Shown: one piece after another, positions 47,527 through 56,517 of the stretch | Layout: the number at the start of each line of letters is the position of its first letter | How positions within the stretch are numbered: the first letter of the stretch is position 1 | Assembly (NCBI RefSeq): GCF_003105155.1 | Contig: NZ_QETK01000011.1 | Location: 62,001-126,000, forward strand | Length of the DNA stretch: 64,000 bases | Direction of reading: 5' to 3' | Source of the DNA: Pseudomonas sp. SDI | Lineage (GTDB): Bacteria; Pseudomonadota; Gammaproteobacteria; Pseudomonadales; Pseudomonadaceae | The notes under the pieces: model-generated | What the model was told of the DNA's origin: nothing | The model's input: the letters and a program-made list of their open reading frames with translations, nothing else | Database searches by the model: none | Position numbers and translations under genes: made by a program

Positions 47527-48746
47527 ATTGCCGTGGCTGTGGTACGCGCCTGAGTCTGCCGTTGATCGACCTGGGTACAGCGCCACCTTCCAATGCCTAC
47601 CTGCGCGAAGCGCAACTGGCCGAGGCCGAGGCCTGGGTGCCGCTGAAGGTCGCCGTGTGCCAGCAGTGCTGGCTGGTGCAGACCGAGGACTACACCCGCG
47701 CCGATGCACTGTTCGACGCCGATTACGCTTACTTCAGTTCCTACTCGTCGTCCTGGCTGGCGCATGCCCAGGCCTATGTGGGCGAGATGGTCGAGCGCTT
47801 TGCCTTGAATGCCGACAGCCGCGTGGTGGAAATCGCCGCCAACGACGGCTACCTGTTGCAGTACGTGGCGGCGCGCGGCATTCCCTGCCTGGGCGTCGAG
47901 CCGACCCGCAGTACCGCTGCCGCCGCGCGCGACAAGGGCCTGGAGATTCGCGAAGTGTTCTTCGGCGAGCACAGCGCCCAGGCGCTGGTCGAGGAGGGCT
48001 GGGCGGCCGACCTGATGGCGGCGAACAACGTGCTGGCGCATGTGCCGGACATCAACGACTTCCTGCGCGGCTTTGCCACGCTGCTCAAGCCGAGCGGGGT
48101 GGCTACCTTCGAGTTCCCGCACCTGCTGTGCCTGATAGCCGAACACCAGTTCGACACGCTGTACCACGAACATTATTCGTACCTGTCGTTGACGGCCGTG
48201 AACATCCTCTGTGCGCGCAACGGCCTGGAAATCTTCGATGTGCAGGAACTGCCGACCCACGGCGGTTCGTTGCGCGTGCTGGTGCAGCGCAGCGGTGGCG
48301 CGCAGCCGATCGACGCCGCGGTGCAGCGCCTGCTTGGTATCGAGCGCCAGGTCGGGGTTGCGACGCCGGGCTTCTACAGCACCCTGGCGCCGGCCGCCGA
48401 GCGCATCAAGCATCAGTTGTTGCGTTTCCTGTTGCAGGCCAAGGCCGAAGGCAAGCGTGTGGTTGGTTATGGGGCGGCGGCCAAGGGCAATACCTTGCTC
48501 AACTACGCCGGGGTCAAAGCCGACCTGCTGGCCTGGGTCGCCGATGCCAACCCGCACAAGCAGGGCAAGTACCTGCCGGGCAGCCGGATCCCGGTGGTTG
48601 CCCCCGAGCGCCTGGCGCTGGAGCAACCGGACTACGTGCTGGTGCTGCCGTGGAACCTGCTCAAGGAAGTCGGCGAGCAGCAGGCGCAGGTGCGTGAGTG
48701 GGGCGGGCGCTTGGTGATCGCCGTGCCGGAACTGACCGTCCTGTGA
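47523..48746 (+). CDS. Sugar C-methyltransferase (TylCIII-like)
   Basis: 407 aa. N-terminal zinc-finger-like Cys pairs (CRGCG at 3-7 and CQQC near 46-49), a SAM domain (VVEIAANDGYLLQYV), and the C-terminal C-methyltransferase domain (VVGYGAAAKGNTLLNYAG, NPHKQGKYLPGSRIPV). This architecture is that of NDP-hexose C3-methyltransferases for branched sugars such as mycarose. Start overlaps the upstream stop (ATGA). Confidence 0.87.
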   Translation: MNCRGCGTRLSLPLIDLGTAPPSNAYLREAQLAEAEAWVPLKVAVCQQCWLVQTEDYTRADALFDADYAYFSSYSSSWLAHAQAYVGEMVERFALNADSRVVEIAANDGYLLQYVAARGIPCLGVEPTRSTAAAARDKGLEIREVFFGEHSAQALVEEGWAADLMAANNVLAHVPDINDFLRGFATLLKPSGVATFEFPHLLCLIAEHQFDTLYHEHYSYLSLTAVNILCARNGLEIFDVQELPTHGGSLRVLVQRSGGAQPIDAAVQRLLGIERQVGVATPGFYSTLAPAAERIKHQLLRFLLQAKAEGKRVVGYGAAAKGNTLLNYAGVKADLLAWVADANPHKQGKYLPGSRIPVVAPERLALEQPDYVLVLPWNLLKEVGEQQAQVREWGGRLVIAVPELTVL

Positions 48747-49606
48747 GGGTGCGCAAAGTAGTGGTCACCGGTGCCAGCGGCTTCGTTGGCAGCCATGTGG
48801 TGGACGCCTTGTTGGCCCGTGGCTGCGAGGTGCGCGCCGTGGCCCGGCGCCTGGCACCGGCCCAGGCTCAGGGCTGGTTCGAACGGGTCGAGTTCGTCGC
48901 TGCCGATATCCACGACCCGCAGTTGGACGTCGGCGCCTTGTGCGACGGCGCCGACGCGCTGGTGCACCTGGCCTGGCCGGGCTTGCCGAACTACCGCGGG
49001 CTGTTCCATCTGGAACACAACCTGATGGCCGACTACGCCTTCATCAAGCGCGCGGTCGAAGCCGGGGTCGCGCGGGTGCAGGTCAGCGGCACCTGCCTGG
49101 AGTACGGCCAGCACAGTGGTGCGCTGAGCGAAACCCTGAGCTGCCAGCCGGATACGCCGTACGGCCTGGCCAAGCACAGTCTGCACCTGTTCCTGGAAAC
49201 CTTGCGCGAGCAAATGCCGTTCGCCCTGCAATGGGTGCGGCTGTTCTACCTGCATGGCCGCGGGCAGAACCCGAGCAGCCTGCTGGCCGCCCTCGATCGG
49301 GCGATCGACAGCGGCCAGACGCGGTTCGACATGTCCGGCGGCGAGCAACTGCGCGACTTCCTGCCGATAGAGCGTGCTGCCGGCTACCTGGCCAACCTGC
49401 TCCAGCACGACTTCAGCGGCACCGTGAACTGCTGCAGCGGCCAGCCAGTGTCGGTGCGCCGGCTGGTCGAGGCGCATTGTGCGGCGCGTGGCGTCGAGAT
49501 GGCCCTGAACCTCGGCCACTACCCTTATCCAACCTACGAACCCATGGCCTTCTGGGGCGATGCCAGCCGTTTGCAGGCCTTGCTGGGAGCAGAACATGAA
49601 GCATGA
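48743..49606 (+). CDS. NAD-dependent sugar epimerase/reductase
   Basis: 287 aa SDR. NAD motif TGASGFVGSHVVDALLARG at the N-terminus, Ser and Y-x3-K in VSGTCLEYGQ and TPYGLAKHSLHLF. Likely reduces the 4-keto group of the CDP-deoxysugar, finishing the pathway; the exact stereochemistry cannot be read. GTG start overlaps the preceding TGA. Confidence 0.82.
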   Translation: MRVRKVVVTGASGFVGSHVVDALLARGCEVRAVARRLAPAQAQGWFERVEFVAADIHDPQLDVGALCDGADALVHLAWPGLPNYRGLFHLEHNLMADYAFIKRAVEAGVARVQVSGTCLEYGQHSGALSETLSCQPDTPYGLAKHSLHLFLETLREQMPFALQWVRLFYLHGRGQNPSSLLAALDRAIDSGQTRFDMSGGEQLRDFLPIERAAGYLANLLQHDFSGTVNCCSGQPVSVRRLVEAHCAARGVEMALNLGHYPYPTYEPMAFWGDASRLQALLGAEHEA

Positions 49607-50693
49607 GCTGTACCGTGCCACCGGCTTGCCGGTGCTGCAGAACCGCACCTTTGCCGACGCCGCGAGTGCACGGGCCTCGGCCAGTGCCGAGATGCGCCTG
49701 GTGCAGGACCTGCACACTGGCCTGGTGTACAACGATGCCTTCGATGCCGCCAAGCTCAGCTACGACAGCGACTACCAGAACGAGCAGGCGCATTCTGGCC
49801 AGTTCCAGCGCCACCTGGACGATGTCGAGGCGCTGGTCGCCCGGCATTTTCGCGGGCAGAGCCTGATCGAAGTCGGCTGCGGCAAAGGCTATTTCCTTGA
49901 GCTGCTGCGTGAGCGTGGCTACGCGGTCACCGGCATCGACCCGGCCTACGAAGGCGACAACCCGCAGGTGATCAAGGCGCCGTTTACCCGTGCGCTGGAC
50001 CTCTCGGCCGACGCCATCGTGCTGCGCCATGTGCTCGAACACATCGCCGACCCGGTGGGCTTCCTCGGCGAGATCGCGGCCGCCAATGGTGGCGCCGGGC
50101 TGATCTACATCGAAGTGCCGTGCCTGGACTGGATCATCGAGCACAAGGCCTGGTTCGACCTGTTCTACGAACACGTCAACTATTTCCGCCTGGCCGACCT
50201 GCAACGGCTGTTCGGTACGGTGCTGGAGGCCGGTCACCTGTTCGGTGGCCAGTACCTGTACATCGTTGCCGACCTGGCCAGCCTGCGCGCGCCGAACCAC
50301 ACGCCGGGGCAAGCGTTGACCCTGCCCGACGACTTCAGCGCCAGCCTGGCGCGTGCCGTGCAGATCATCCAGGCCGACAGCGGCCGTGCTGCGGCCATCT
50401 GGGGCGCGTCGTCGAAGGGCGTGATCTATTCGCTGTTCCTGCAGCGGGCCGGGGCTGCTGTCGATCGGGTGGTCGACATCAACCCGGCCAAGCAGGGGCG
50501 CTACCTGCCGCTGAGCGGGCTGCGCGTGTCCTCGCCGCAGGAGGCGCTCGACGCCCTGCCCGAGGGCGCCAACCTGTTCGTGATGAATTCCAACTACCTC
50601 GAAGAAATTCGCCGCATGACGGCCGGACGCTATGTCTATCACGCCGTCGACAGCGCGACTTTCACTGACCAGCAAGCAGAGACCGAACAATGA
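49596..50693 (+). CDS. SAM methyltransferase with C-methyltransferase-like C-terminus
   Basis: 365 aa. SAM motif I LIEVGCGKGYFLELL near residue 90, LRHVLEHIADPVGFL, and a C-terminal domain AIWGASSKGVIYSLF with NPAKQGRYLPLSGLRV that is the same domain as in the C3-methyltransferase at 47523. It lacks the N-terminal Cys pairs of that protein. Either a second C-methyltransferase or an accessory carbon-modifying enzyme. Overlaps the upstream gene by 11 bases. Confidence 0.8.
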   Translation: MKHELYRATGLPVLQNRTFADAASARASASAEMRLVQDLHTGLVYNDAFDAAKLSYDSDYQNEQAHSGQFQRHLDDVEALVARHFRGQSLIEVGCGKGYFLELLRERGYAVTGIDPAYEGDNPQVIKAPFTRALDLSADAIVLRHVLEHIADPVGFLGEIAAANGGAGLIYIEVPCLDWIIEHKAWFDLFYEHVNYFRLADLQRLFGTVLEAGHLFGGQYLYIVADLASLRAPNHTPGQALTLPDDFSASLARAVQIIQADSGRAAAIWGASSKGVIYSLFLQRAGAAVDRVVDINPAKQGRYLPLSGLRVSSPQEALDALPEGANLFVMNSNYLEEIRRMTAGRYVYHAVDSATFTDQQAETEQ

Positions 50694-51424
50694 CCGACAC
50701 TCCGATCAAAGCCTTCGAAGCCGAATGCCAGGCCGAAATCGCCGCGCAGGGCCAGGATGAAAAACTCAAGGGCCTGGCCCGCGAATTCTTCAACGAATCG
50801 GCCAAGCACAAGTACAGCTACCACTTCTCCTGGATGGGCCGGCCGATCATCCAGCTGCCGCAGGACATGATGGCGATGCAGGAGATCATCTGGCAGGTCA
50901 AGCCGGACCTGATCATCGAGTGCGGCATCGCCCACGGCGGTTCGATCATCTACTACGCCTCGCTGCTGGAACTGCAGGGCCATGGCGAAGTGCTGGGTAT
51001 CGACCGTGACATTCGCCCGCACAACCGTGAGGCTATCGAGTCGCACCCGATGAGCAAGCGCATCAGCATGATCGAAGGTTCGAGCATCGACGCCGCCATC
51101 GTCGAGCAGGTGCGTGCTGCGGCGGCCGGGAAAAAAGTCATCCTGGTCCTCGATTCCAACCACACCCACGAGCACGTGCTCGAAGAGCTGCGCCTCTACG
51201 CACCGCTGGTCTCGCTGGGCAGCTATTGCGTGGTGATGGACACGGTGGTCGAAGACATGCCGGCCGAGTTCTTCCCGGACCGTCCATGGGGGCCGGGCGA
51301 CAACCCGAAAACCGCCGTCTGGGCCTACCTGGAAGAGAACCGCGATTTCGAGATCGACTACCAAGTGCAGCACAAGCTGCTGGTCACCGTGGCACCGGAT
51401 GGCTACCTGCGCCGGGTGCGCTGA
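50690..51424 (+). CDS. CmcI-like methyltransferase/hydroxylase
   Basis: 244 aa of the CmcI (cephalosporin hydroxylase) family, SAM- and Mg-dependent methyltransferase fold. Motif LIIECGIAHGGSIIYYASL, GIDRDIRP, and VLDSNHTHEHV with a metal-type Asp/His set. In polysaccharide clusters this family is often a sugar O-methyltransferase. ATGA overlap with the upstream gene. Confidence 0.8.
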   Translation: MTDTPIKAFEAECQAEIAAQGQDEKLKGLAREFFNESAKHKYSYHFSWMGRPIIQLPQDMMAMQEIIWQVKPDLIIECGIAHGGSIIYYASLLELQGHGEVLGIDRDIRPHNREAIESHPMSKRISMIEGSSIDAAIVEQVRAAAAGKKVILVLDSNHTHEHVLEELRLYAPLVSLGSYCVVMDTVVEDMPAEFFPDRPWGPGDNPKTAVWAYLEENRDFEIDYQVQHKLLVTVAPDGYLRRVR

Positions 51425-51478
51425 GCCGTTTCACTTCAATTGAGTTCATCGGGCGTTCGGCCAGTGCTGGGGAAGTTT

Positions 51479-54382
51479 ATGCAAGGCATTACAGGAATTG
51501 ATCACGGGGCAGATCTGCGCGAGCGTTTCACGCTGGTACTGATGACCCACAACCGTCCGGCGTTCCTGCGTCGGACACTGCAGTACTACCGCGATTTCCC
51601 CTGCACGCTGCTGGTGCTGGACTCGTCCAGCGAGTCGGCCGCGCAGATCGCCGCCGAGTTCCCGGGGGTGGAGTACCTGCATCTGCCGCAGTTCTCCTAC
51701 CTGGGCTTCCAGGCCAAGCTCAAGTACGGCGTCGAGCGCGTGCGCACGCCGTTCATGGCCTTTGCCGCCGATGACGACTTCCTTCTGCACGATGCCCTTG
51801 GGCAGTCGGTGGCCTTCCTTGAAGCCAACCCCGACTACGGCATGTGCCATGGCTACAGCATGATGTACCTGGCCGAAGCCACCCACGTGAACTACTACCG
51901 TCGCGACAAGAAGGTCTGCGAAGACTACGCCGCCGACAGCGGTGCGCAGCGCGTGCTCGATTACATGGGCCAGTTCATTCCGCCGTTCTTCGCGGTCACC
52001 CGCACCGAACTGCTGCGCGACTGGTTCGAGTTGCTGCCCGAGGGCACCTGTTTCGAATGGCAGGAAATCGGCCATGTGTTCTACCTGCTGGCGCGGGCCA
52101 AGGCGCGGATCCTGCCGATCCCGTATGCGGTGCGCGAAGCCAACTACGGCACTTCCGAGCACAAGACCGAAGTGATCTTCGTGCTCAGCTTCACCGACCC
52201 CAAGTCGGTGGCCGAGCGCGAACACTTCGCCGGCTTCCTGGCCGGCGTGCCGGGGCTGATCGAAGGTATGCAGGGGCCGCAGGTGCGGCAGTTGGCGCTG
52301 GATAGTTTCCAGGCCATGGCCGAGTGCCTGCGGCAGCGCAAGTCGCTCACCATGGAAACCGTATTCTCCTCGCGCTGGATCGACATCGAGGCAGGGCCGT
52401 CGCGGCGTTTCCTGCCGGTGCAGTACGTCGAGATGCCGTTCTACAACCAGGCGTTCTTCGACCAGCTGACCCGCTTCGAATTCCTCATCCATGCCATGCC
52501 GGCCGGGCGCTTGCAACTGCAGCGCCTGGAGGGAGTACTGCTGCATCAGGAGCAGTTGCTGCAGGTGCGCGTCACCGACACCCCGGCGACGATCAAGGGC
52601 CGGCTGGTGGAGGCGCTGGAAACCAACGCCTTCAACCGTGACGTGGTACGCCGGCTGGCCGAGCACCTGCGCGACCACGGTGAGCCGGATGAGGCCGCAC
52701 CGCTATTCGCCTGGGCCCAGCGCCTGGAGGCCGTGTCGATCGAAAAGAGCCGCGACGTGCTTGACCGCATGCGTTCCGGGCGTCTGTTGAACTGGCTGGC
52801 CAACCGACGTCCGGCGGCTGGCACCCAGGCGCTGATCGACGCGCACCTGGCGCAGTTCCAGGGTGGGCCGCAGTTCGGCCTGCTGCTGCTTGATCTCGAC
52901 AATAACCAGGAAAAACTCCAGGCCACCTTCGACAGCCTGCTCGGTGGCCTGAGCAAGGCGTTCCGCATTGTCGTGTTCACCACCGGCGTGCCGGCCACGC
53001 TCACTACGGCACAGAACACCCTGCATTTCGTCCGGGTGAGCAAGGACGACTACGTGGCCAAGCTCAACCAGGTGGCGCAGCAGTCGTCGTGCGACTGGCT
53101 GCTGCTGGCCGAGGCCGGCGACGAGTTCACGGCTACCGGATTGCTGCGTGCCAGCCTGGAGCTGCGCAATGCTGGCGGTTGCCGCGCGGTCGCCGTCGAC
53201 GAGATCCAGCGTCAGGCCGATGGTGCCTGGCGTGAGCTGTTGCGTCCGGGCTTCAACCTCGACCTGCTGCAAAGCCACCCGGCGCTGATGGCACGGCACT
53301 GGCTGGTGCGCCGCGAGGTGCTGGTGGAGGCCGGTGGCTATGCGGCCGAGTACAGCGATGCGCTGGAGTTCGACCTGCTCCTGCGCCTGATCGAGCAGGG
53401 CGGTCTCAGTGGCCTGGCGCACCTCGACGAGCCGTTGCTGATCACCCAGGCACCGCTGCTGGAAGACAATGCCCACGCCCGCCAGACCCTGACCCGCCAC
53501 CTTGCCAGCCGTGGTTACAAGGCGCAGGTCACGGCCGCCACGCCAGGCACGCTGAAAATCGACTACCGGCACATCGAGCGACCACTCGTTTCGATCGTGC
53601 TGCTCAGCGAAGACAATCTGCTGACGTTGCAACGTTGCCTGGACAGCGTGCTGCAACGCACCCGCTACCTGCGCTACGAAGTGCTGATTGCCGACAACGC
53701 CAGCCAGTCGCCGGAGCTGCTCGAATGGCTCGGTCTGTTGCAGCAGGTCAAGGGCAAGGTGCGCGTGCTGCAAAGCCCTGAGCGCCTTAGCCGCGCCGCG
53801 TTGTACAACGCCGCCAGCAGCGAGATCGCTGGCGAGTACCTGGTGGTGCTCGACGCCGAGGCCGAAGTGGTCAACGCCAACTGGATCGAAGCCCTGCTCA
53901 ACCAGGCGCAACGTCCGGAAGTGGGCGTGGTCGGCGCGCGCCTGCAGGATGCCGATGGCAAGGTCACCCAGGCTGGTCTGCTGCTGACGCCGCAAGGGCA
54001 GGTAGAAGCGGCGTTTGTCGGCCAGGCCAAGGGCGCTGGTGGTTACCTGGATCGGCTTAACGTCGAGCAGAACTATCCGGCCGTATCGGCGGCCTGCCTG
54101 ATGATCCGTACCGAGCTGTTCCGCGCGCTCGACGGCTTTGACCAGGACGCCTTCGCCGAGGCCTATGCCGACGTCGATCTGTGCCTGAAAGTGGCCGACG
54201 CCGGCTTGCTCACGGTCTGGACGCCGCAGGTGCAGGTGGTTCATCCGGGGGTTCTGCCGGACAACGCCGCTGCTCTGGCAGCGCTGCGCGCCAAATGGTC
54301 GGCGCAGTGGCAGGGCGCGGTGCACGCCGAAGACCTCGGCGCGGGCCCTGCGCACTTTGACTGGAATCGCCTGATCGACTGA
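51479..54382 (+). CDS. Second giant glycosyltransferase
   Basis: 967 aa from the ATG at 51479 (GGGGAAG upstream). N-terminal TIGR00180-like glycosyltransferase (FTLVLMTHNRPAFLRRTLQY, FMAFAADDDFLLHDAL), a helical middle, and a C-terminal GT2 domain from about residue 700 (PLVSIVLLSEDNLLTLQRC, IADNASQ, ADVDLCLKVADAG). The last 430 residues align by eye with the middle of the FgtA-like protein, so the two are paralogues in part. Probably adds a further sugar to flagellin or its glycan. Confidence 0.84.
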   Translation: MQGITGIDHGADLRERFTLVLMTHNRPAFLRRTLQYYRDFPCTLLVLDSSSESAAQIAAEFPGVEYLHLPQFSYLGFQAKLKYGVERVRTPFMAFAADDDFLLHDALGQSVAFLEANPDYGMCHGYSMMYLAEATHVNYYRRDKKVCEDYAADSGAQRVLDYMGQFIPPFFAVTRTELLRDWFELLPEGTCFEWQEIGHVFYLLARAKARILPIPYAVREANYGTSEHKTEVIFVLSFTDPKSVAEREHFAGFLAGVPGLIEGMQGPQVRQLALDSFQAMAECLRQRKSLTMETVFSSRWIDIEAGPSRRFLPVQYVEMPFYNQAFFDQLTRFEFLIHAMPAGRLQLQRLEGVLLHQEQLLQVRVTDTPATIKGRLVEALETNAFNRDVVRRLAEHLRDHGEPDEAAPLFAWAQRLEAVSIEKSRDVLDRMRSGRLLNWLANRRPAAGTQALIDAHLAQFQGGPQFGLLLLDLDNNQEKLQATFDSLLGGLSKAFRIVVFTTGVPATLTTAQNTLHFVRVSKDDYVAKLNQVAQQSSCDWLLLAEAGDEFTATGLLRASLELRNAGGCRAVAVDEIQRQADGAWRELLRPGFNLDLLQSHPALMARHWLVRREVLVEAGGYAAEYSDALEFDLLLRLIEQGGLSGLAHLDEPLLITQAPLLEDNAHARQTLTRHLASRGYKAQVTAATPGTLKIDYRHIERPLVSIVLLSEDNLLTLQRCLDSVLQRTRYLRYEVLIADNASQSPELLEWLGLLQQVKGKVRVLQSPERLSRAALYNAASSEIAGEYLVVLDAEAEVVNANWIEALLNQAQRPEVGVVGARLQDADGKVTQAGLLLTPQGQVEAAFVGQAKGAGGYLDRLNVEQNYPAVSAACLMIRTELFRALDGFDQDAFAEAYADVDLCLKVADAGLLTVWTPQVQVVHPGVLPDNAAALAALRAKWSAQWQGAVHAEDLGAGPAHFDWNRLID

Positions 54383-54608
54383 GCGTAGGCGCGGCCAAGG
54401 GAATGGCCTGCATCTTGCTTCGGGGTTGCATAAACAGCGTTGGGGTCAGAAAAACGTTTCTGACCGCGCCCGGCGAATGCAGTCTCGGGAAGCGCCGGCC
54501 TTGTGCCTGGCGCTGCTCCAGCAAGGATCTAGGTATGTTCTACGAAAAGTCCGTTTCCACCTTCAGGGGTTGCGCTGCGTTCAGCGGCGGGCTCAAGCAG
54601 ATGCCGGC
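54383..54608. other. Leader region of the pse gene set
   Basis: 226 bases. A perfect 9-bp hairpin with AACG loop (GGTCAGAAA / TTTCTGACC, 54444-54465) and a CTGGCGCTGCTCCAG hairpin near 54508-54522 are visible. I cannot identify a promoter with confidence, and short open frames here are Arg/Cys-rich and unlikely to be genes. Confidence 0.45.
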
Positions 54609-55799
54609 ATGATTCCCTACAGCCGGCAAAACATCGAGCAGAGCGATATCGACGCCGTCCTCGAGGTGTTGCAGTCGGATTGGCTCACCCAGGGGCCGAC
54701 CGTCGAGCGCTTCGAGCAGGCGGTAGCCCAACGGTGTGCTGCCGGGTACGCGGTGGCTGTGTGCAATGCCACCGCCGGCCTGCACATCGCCTGCCTGGCC
54801 GCTGGCCTGGGCGAGGGCGACTGGCTCTGGACCAGTCCCAACAGCTTCGTCGCCTCGGCCAACTGCGCGCGCTATTGCGGCGCCGAAGTGGACTTCGTCG
54901 ACATCGATCCGCTCACCTGGAACCTCGACCCGCGCGCATTGAAGGTCAAGCTGCAACAGGCCGAGCGCGACGGGCGTCTGCCGAAGGTGCTGGTGGCGGT
55001 GGCTTTCGCCGGACAAAGCGCCGACATGCGTGCGATTGCCGCGCTGGCCAAACGCTACGGCTTTGTCCTCATCGAGGACGCCGCCCATGCCCTGGGTGCC
55101 AGCTACGCCGGCGTGCCGGTGGGCTGCGGCGAATTCGCCGACATGACCGTGTTCAGTTTCCATCCGGTAAAAATCATCACCACCGCCGAAGGCGGCATGG
55201 TCCTGACCAATCGCCCGCAATTGGCCGAACGTCTGCGCTTGCTGCGCAGCCACGGGGTGACCCGCGATCCGCAGCAGATGCTCGATGCCAGTCATGGCGA
55301 CTGGTATTACGAACAGCTGATCCTCGGGTTCAATTACCGGATGACCGATCTGCAGGCCGGTCTGGGGTTGTCCCAACTGGCCCGTCTGGAACGTTTCGTC
55401 GAGCGCCGGCGGGCCCTGGCGGCGCGTTATGCGCAACTGCTGCAAGGCTTGCCATTGAGCCTGCCGAGCGCCCAGCCCGAGGCCAATTCGGCCTGGCATT
55501 TGTACGTGGTACGGCTGCACACCGAGCGACTGGCGACGTCGCACCGGCAGATCTTCCAGGCACTGCGTCAGGCCGGTATTGGCGTGAACCTGCACTACAT
55601 TCCGATTCACTTGCAGCCGTACTACCGCGAGCGCGGTTTTGCCCTGGGCGATTTCCCCGAGGCCGAACACTATTACTCGCAGGCGATCAGCCTGCCGCTG
55701 TACCCGGGCATGAGCGATGCCCAGCAGGACGAAGTGGTTGCGCGCCTGAGCGAGCAATTGGTGGTGTTGCCGCAGCGACAGGAGGCGGCCAATGCCTGA
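54609..55799 (+). CDS. pseC: Pseudaminic acid pathway aminotransferase PseC
   Basis: 396 aa PLP enzyme of the DegT/DnrJ/EryC1 family, converting UDP-2-acetamido-2,6-dideoxy-4-keto-L-arabino-hexulose to the 4-amino sugar. N-terminus IPYSRQNIEQSDIDAVLEVL and WLTQGPTVERFE match PseC; internal aldimine Lys188 in FHPVKIITTAEGG. Start chosen from homology; upstream sequence has only a weak ribosome site. Overlaps pseF by 8 bases. Confidence 0.92.
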   Translation: MIPYSRQNIEQSDIDAVLEVLQSDWLTQGPTVERFEQAVAQRCAAGYAVAVCNATAGLHIACLAAGLGEGDWLWTSPNSFVASANCARYCGAEVDFVDIDPLTWNLDPRALKVKLQQAERDGRLPKVLVAVAFAGQSADMRAIAALAKRYGFVLIEDAAHALGASYAGVPVGCGEFADMTVFSFHPVKIITTAEGGMVLTNRPQLAERLRLLRSHGVTRDPQQMLDASHGDWYYEQLILGFNYRMTDLQAGLGLSQLARLERFVERRRALAARYAQLLQGLPLSLPSAQPEANSAWHLYVVRLHTERLATSHRQIFQALRQAGIGVNLHYIPIHLQPYYRERGFALGDFPEAEHYYSQAISLPLYPGMSDAQQDEVVARLSEQLVVLPQRQEAANA

Positions 55800-56517
55800 G
55801 GTGCAGGGGGGGGCGGTTGCGATCATTCCCGCACGGGGTGGCAGCAAGCGGATTGTCGGCAAGAACCTGCGTTCGTTCCAGGGTTTGCCGATCATGGCGC
55901 GCTCGATCCAGACAGCACTGGCCAGCGAGCTGTTCGACCGGGTGGTGGTCAGTACCGACGACCCGCAGATCGCCGAGGTGGCCTTGGCACATGGTGCCGA
56001 AGTGCCGTTCATGCGCCCGGCGCACCTGGCCGACGACCATGCCACCACCCGCGCGGTGATCGTGCATGCCCTGGGTGAACTGGCTGAGCAGGGCTACCTG
56101 CCGGACTATGCCTGCTGCATCTACGCCACGGCGCCGTTCCTGCGCCCGCGCTTCCTGCGCGACGGGCTGGCGTTGCTGGAGCAGCATCCACAACGCGCCT
56201 TTGCCTTTTCGGTGTGCGGCTTCGGCTTCCCGATCCAGCGCGCGCTGACCCTGACCGGCGATGGCGCCCTGACCGCGCTGTACCCACAGTTTCGCGACAC
56301 CCGTTCGCAAGACTTGCCGGCGACCTTCCAGGATGCCGGGCAGTTCTACTGGGGGCGTCGGCAAGCCTGGCTGGAAGGCGCGGCGCTGTTCTCCGAGCAC
56401 AGCCTGCCGGTGATCGTGCCGCGCCACCTGGTGCAGGACATCGACACCGAGGAGGACTGGATTCGCGCCGAGTACCTGTATGCCGGTTTGCAGGCTGGCG
56501 GGGAGCTGGATCTTTGA
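55792..56517 (+). CDS. pseF: CMP-pseudaminic acid synthetase PseF
   Basis: 241 aa cytidylyltransferase activating pseudaminic acid with CTP. IIPARGGSKRIVGKNLR is the nucleotide-binding signature; also STDDPQIAEVA and QDIDTEEDW. A run of eight G (55806-55813) lies at codons 5-8; gain or loss of one G would shift the frame and end the protein early. Overlaps pseC. Confidence 0.94.
   Translation: MPEVQGGAVAIIPARGGSKRIVGKNLRSFQGLPIMARSIQTALASELFDRVVVSTDDPQIAEVALAHGAEVPFMRPAHLADDHATTRAVIVHALGELAEQGYLPDYACCIYATAPFLRPRFLRDGLALLEQHPQRAFAFSVCGFGFPIQRALTLTGDGALTALYPQFRDTRSQDLPATFQDAGQFYWGRRQAWLEGAALFSEHSLPVIVPRHLVQDIDTEEDWIRAEYLYAGLQAGGELDL
55806..55813 (+). repeat. G8 homopolymer at the start of pseF
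   Basis: Eight consecutive G within the first ten codons of pseF. The longest G run I noticed in a coding sequence here; others of seven G lie at 25147-25153, 30872-30878 and 44481-44487. Confidence 0.8.

Noticed and set aside
54403-54612. Open frame of 69 codons before pseC
   Set aside because: Cys/Arg-rich composition, no ribosome site, and it runs into the pseC start in another frame.
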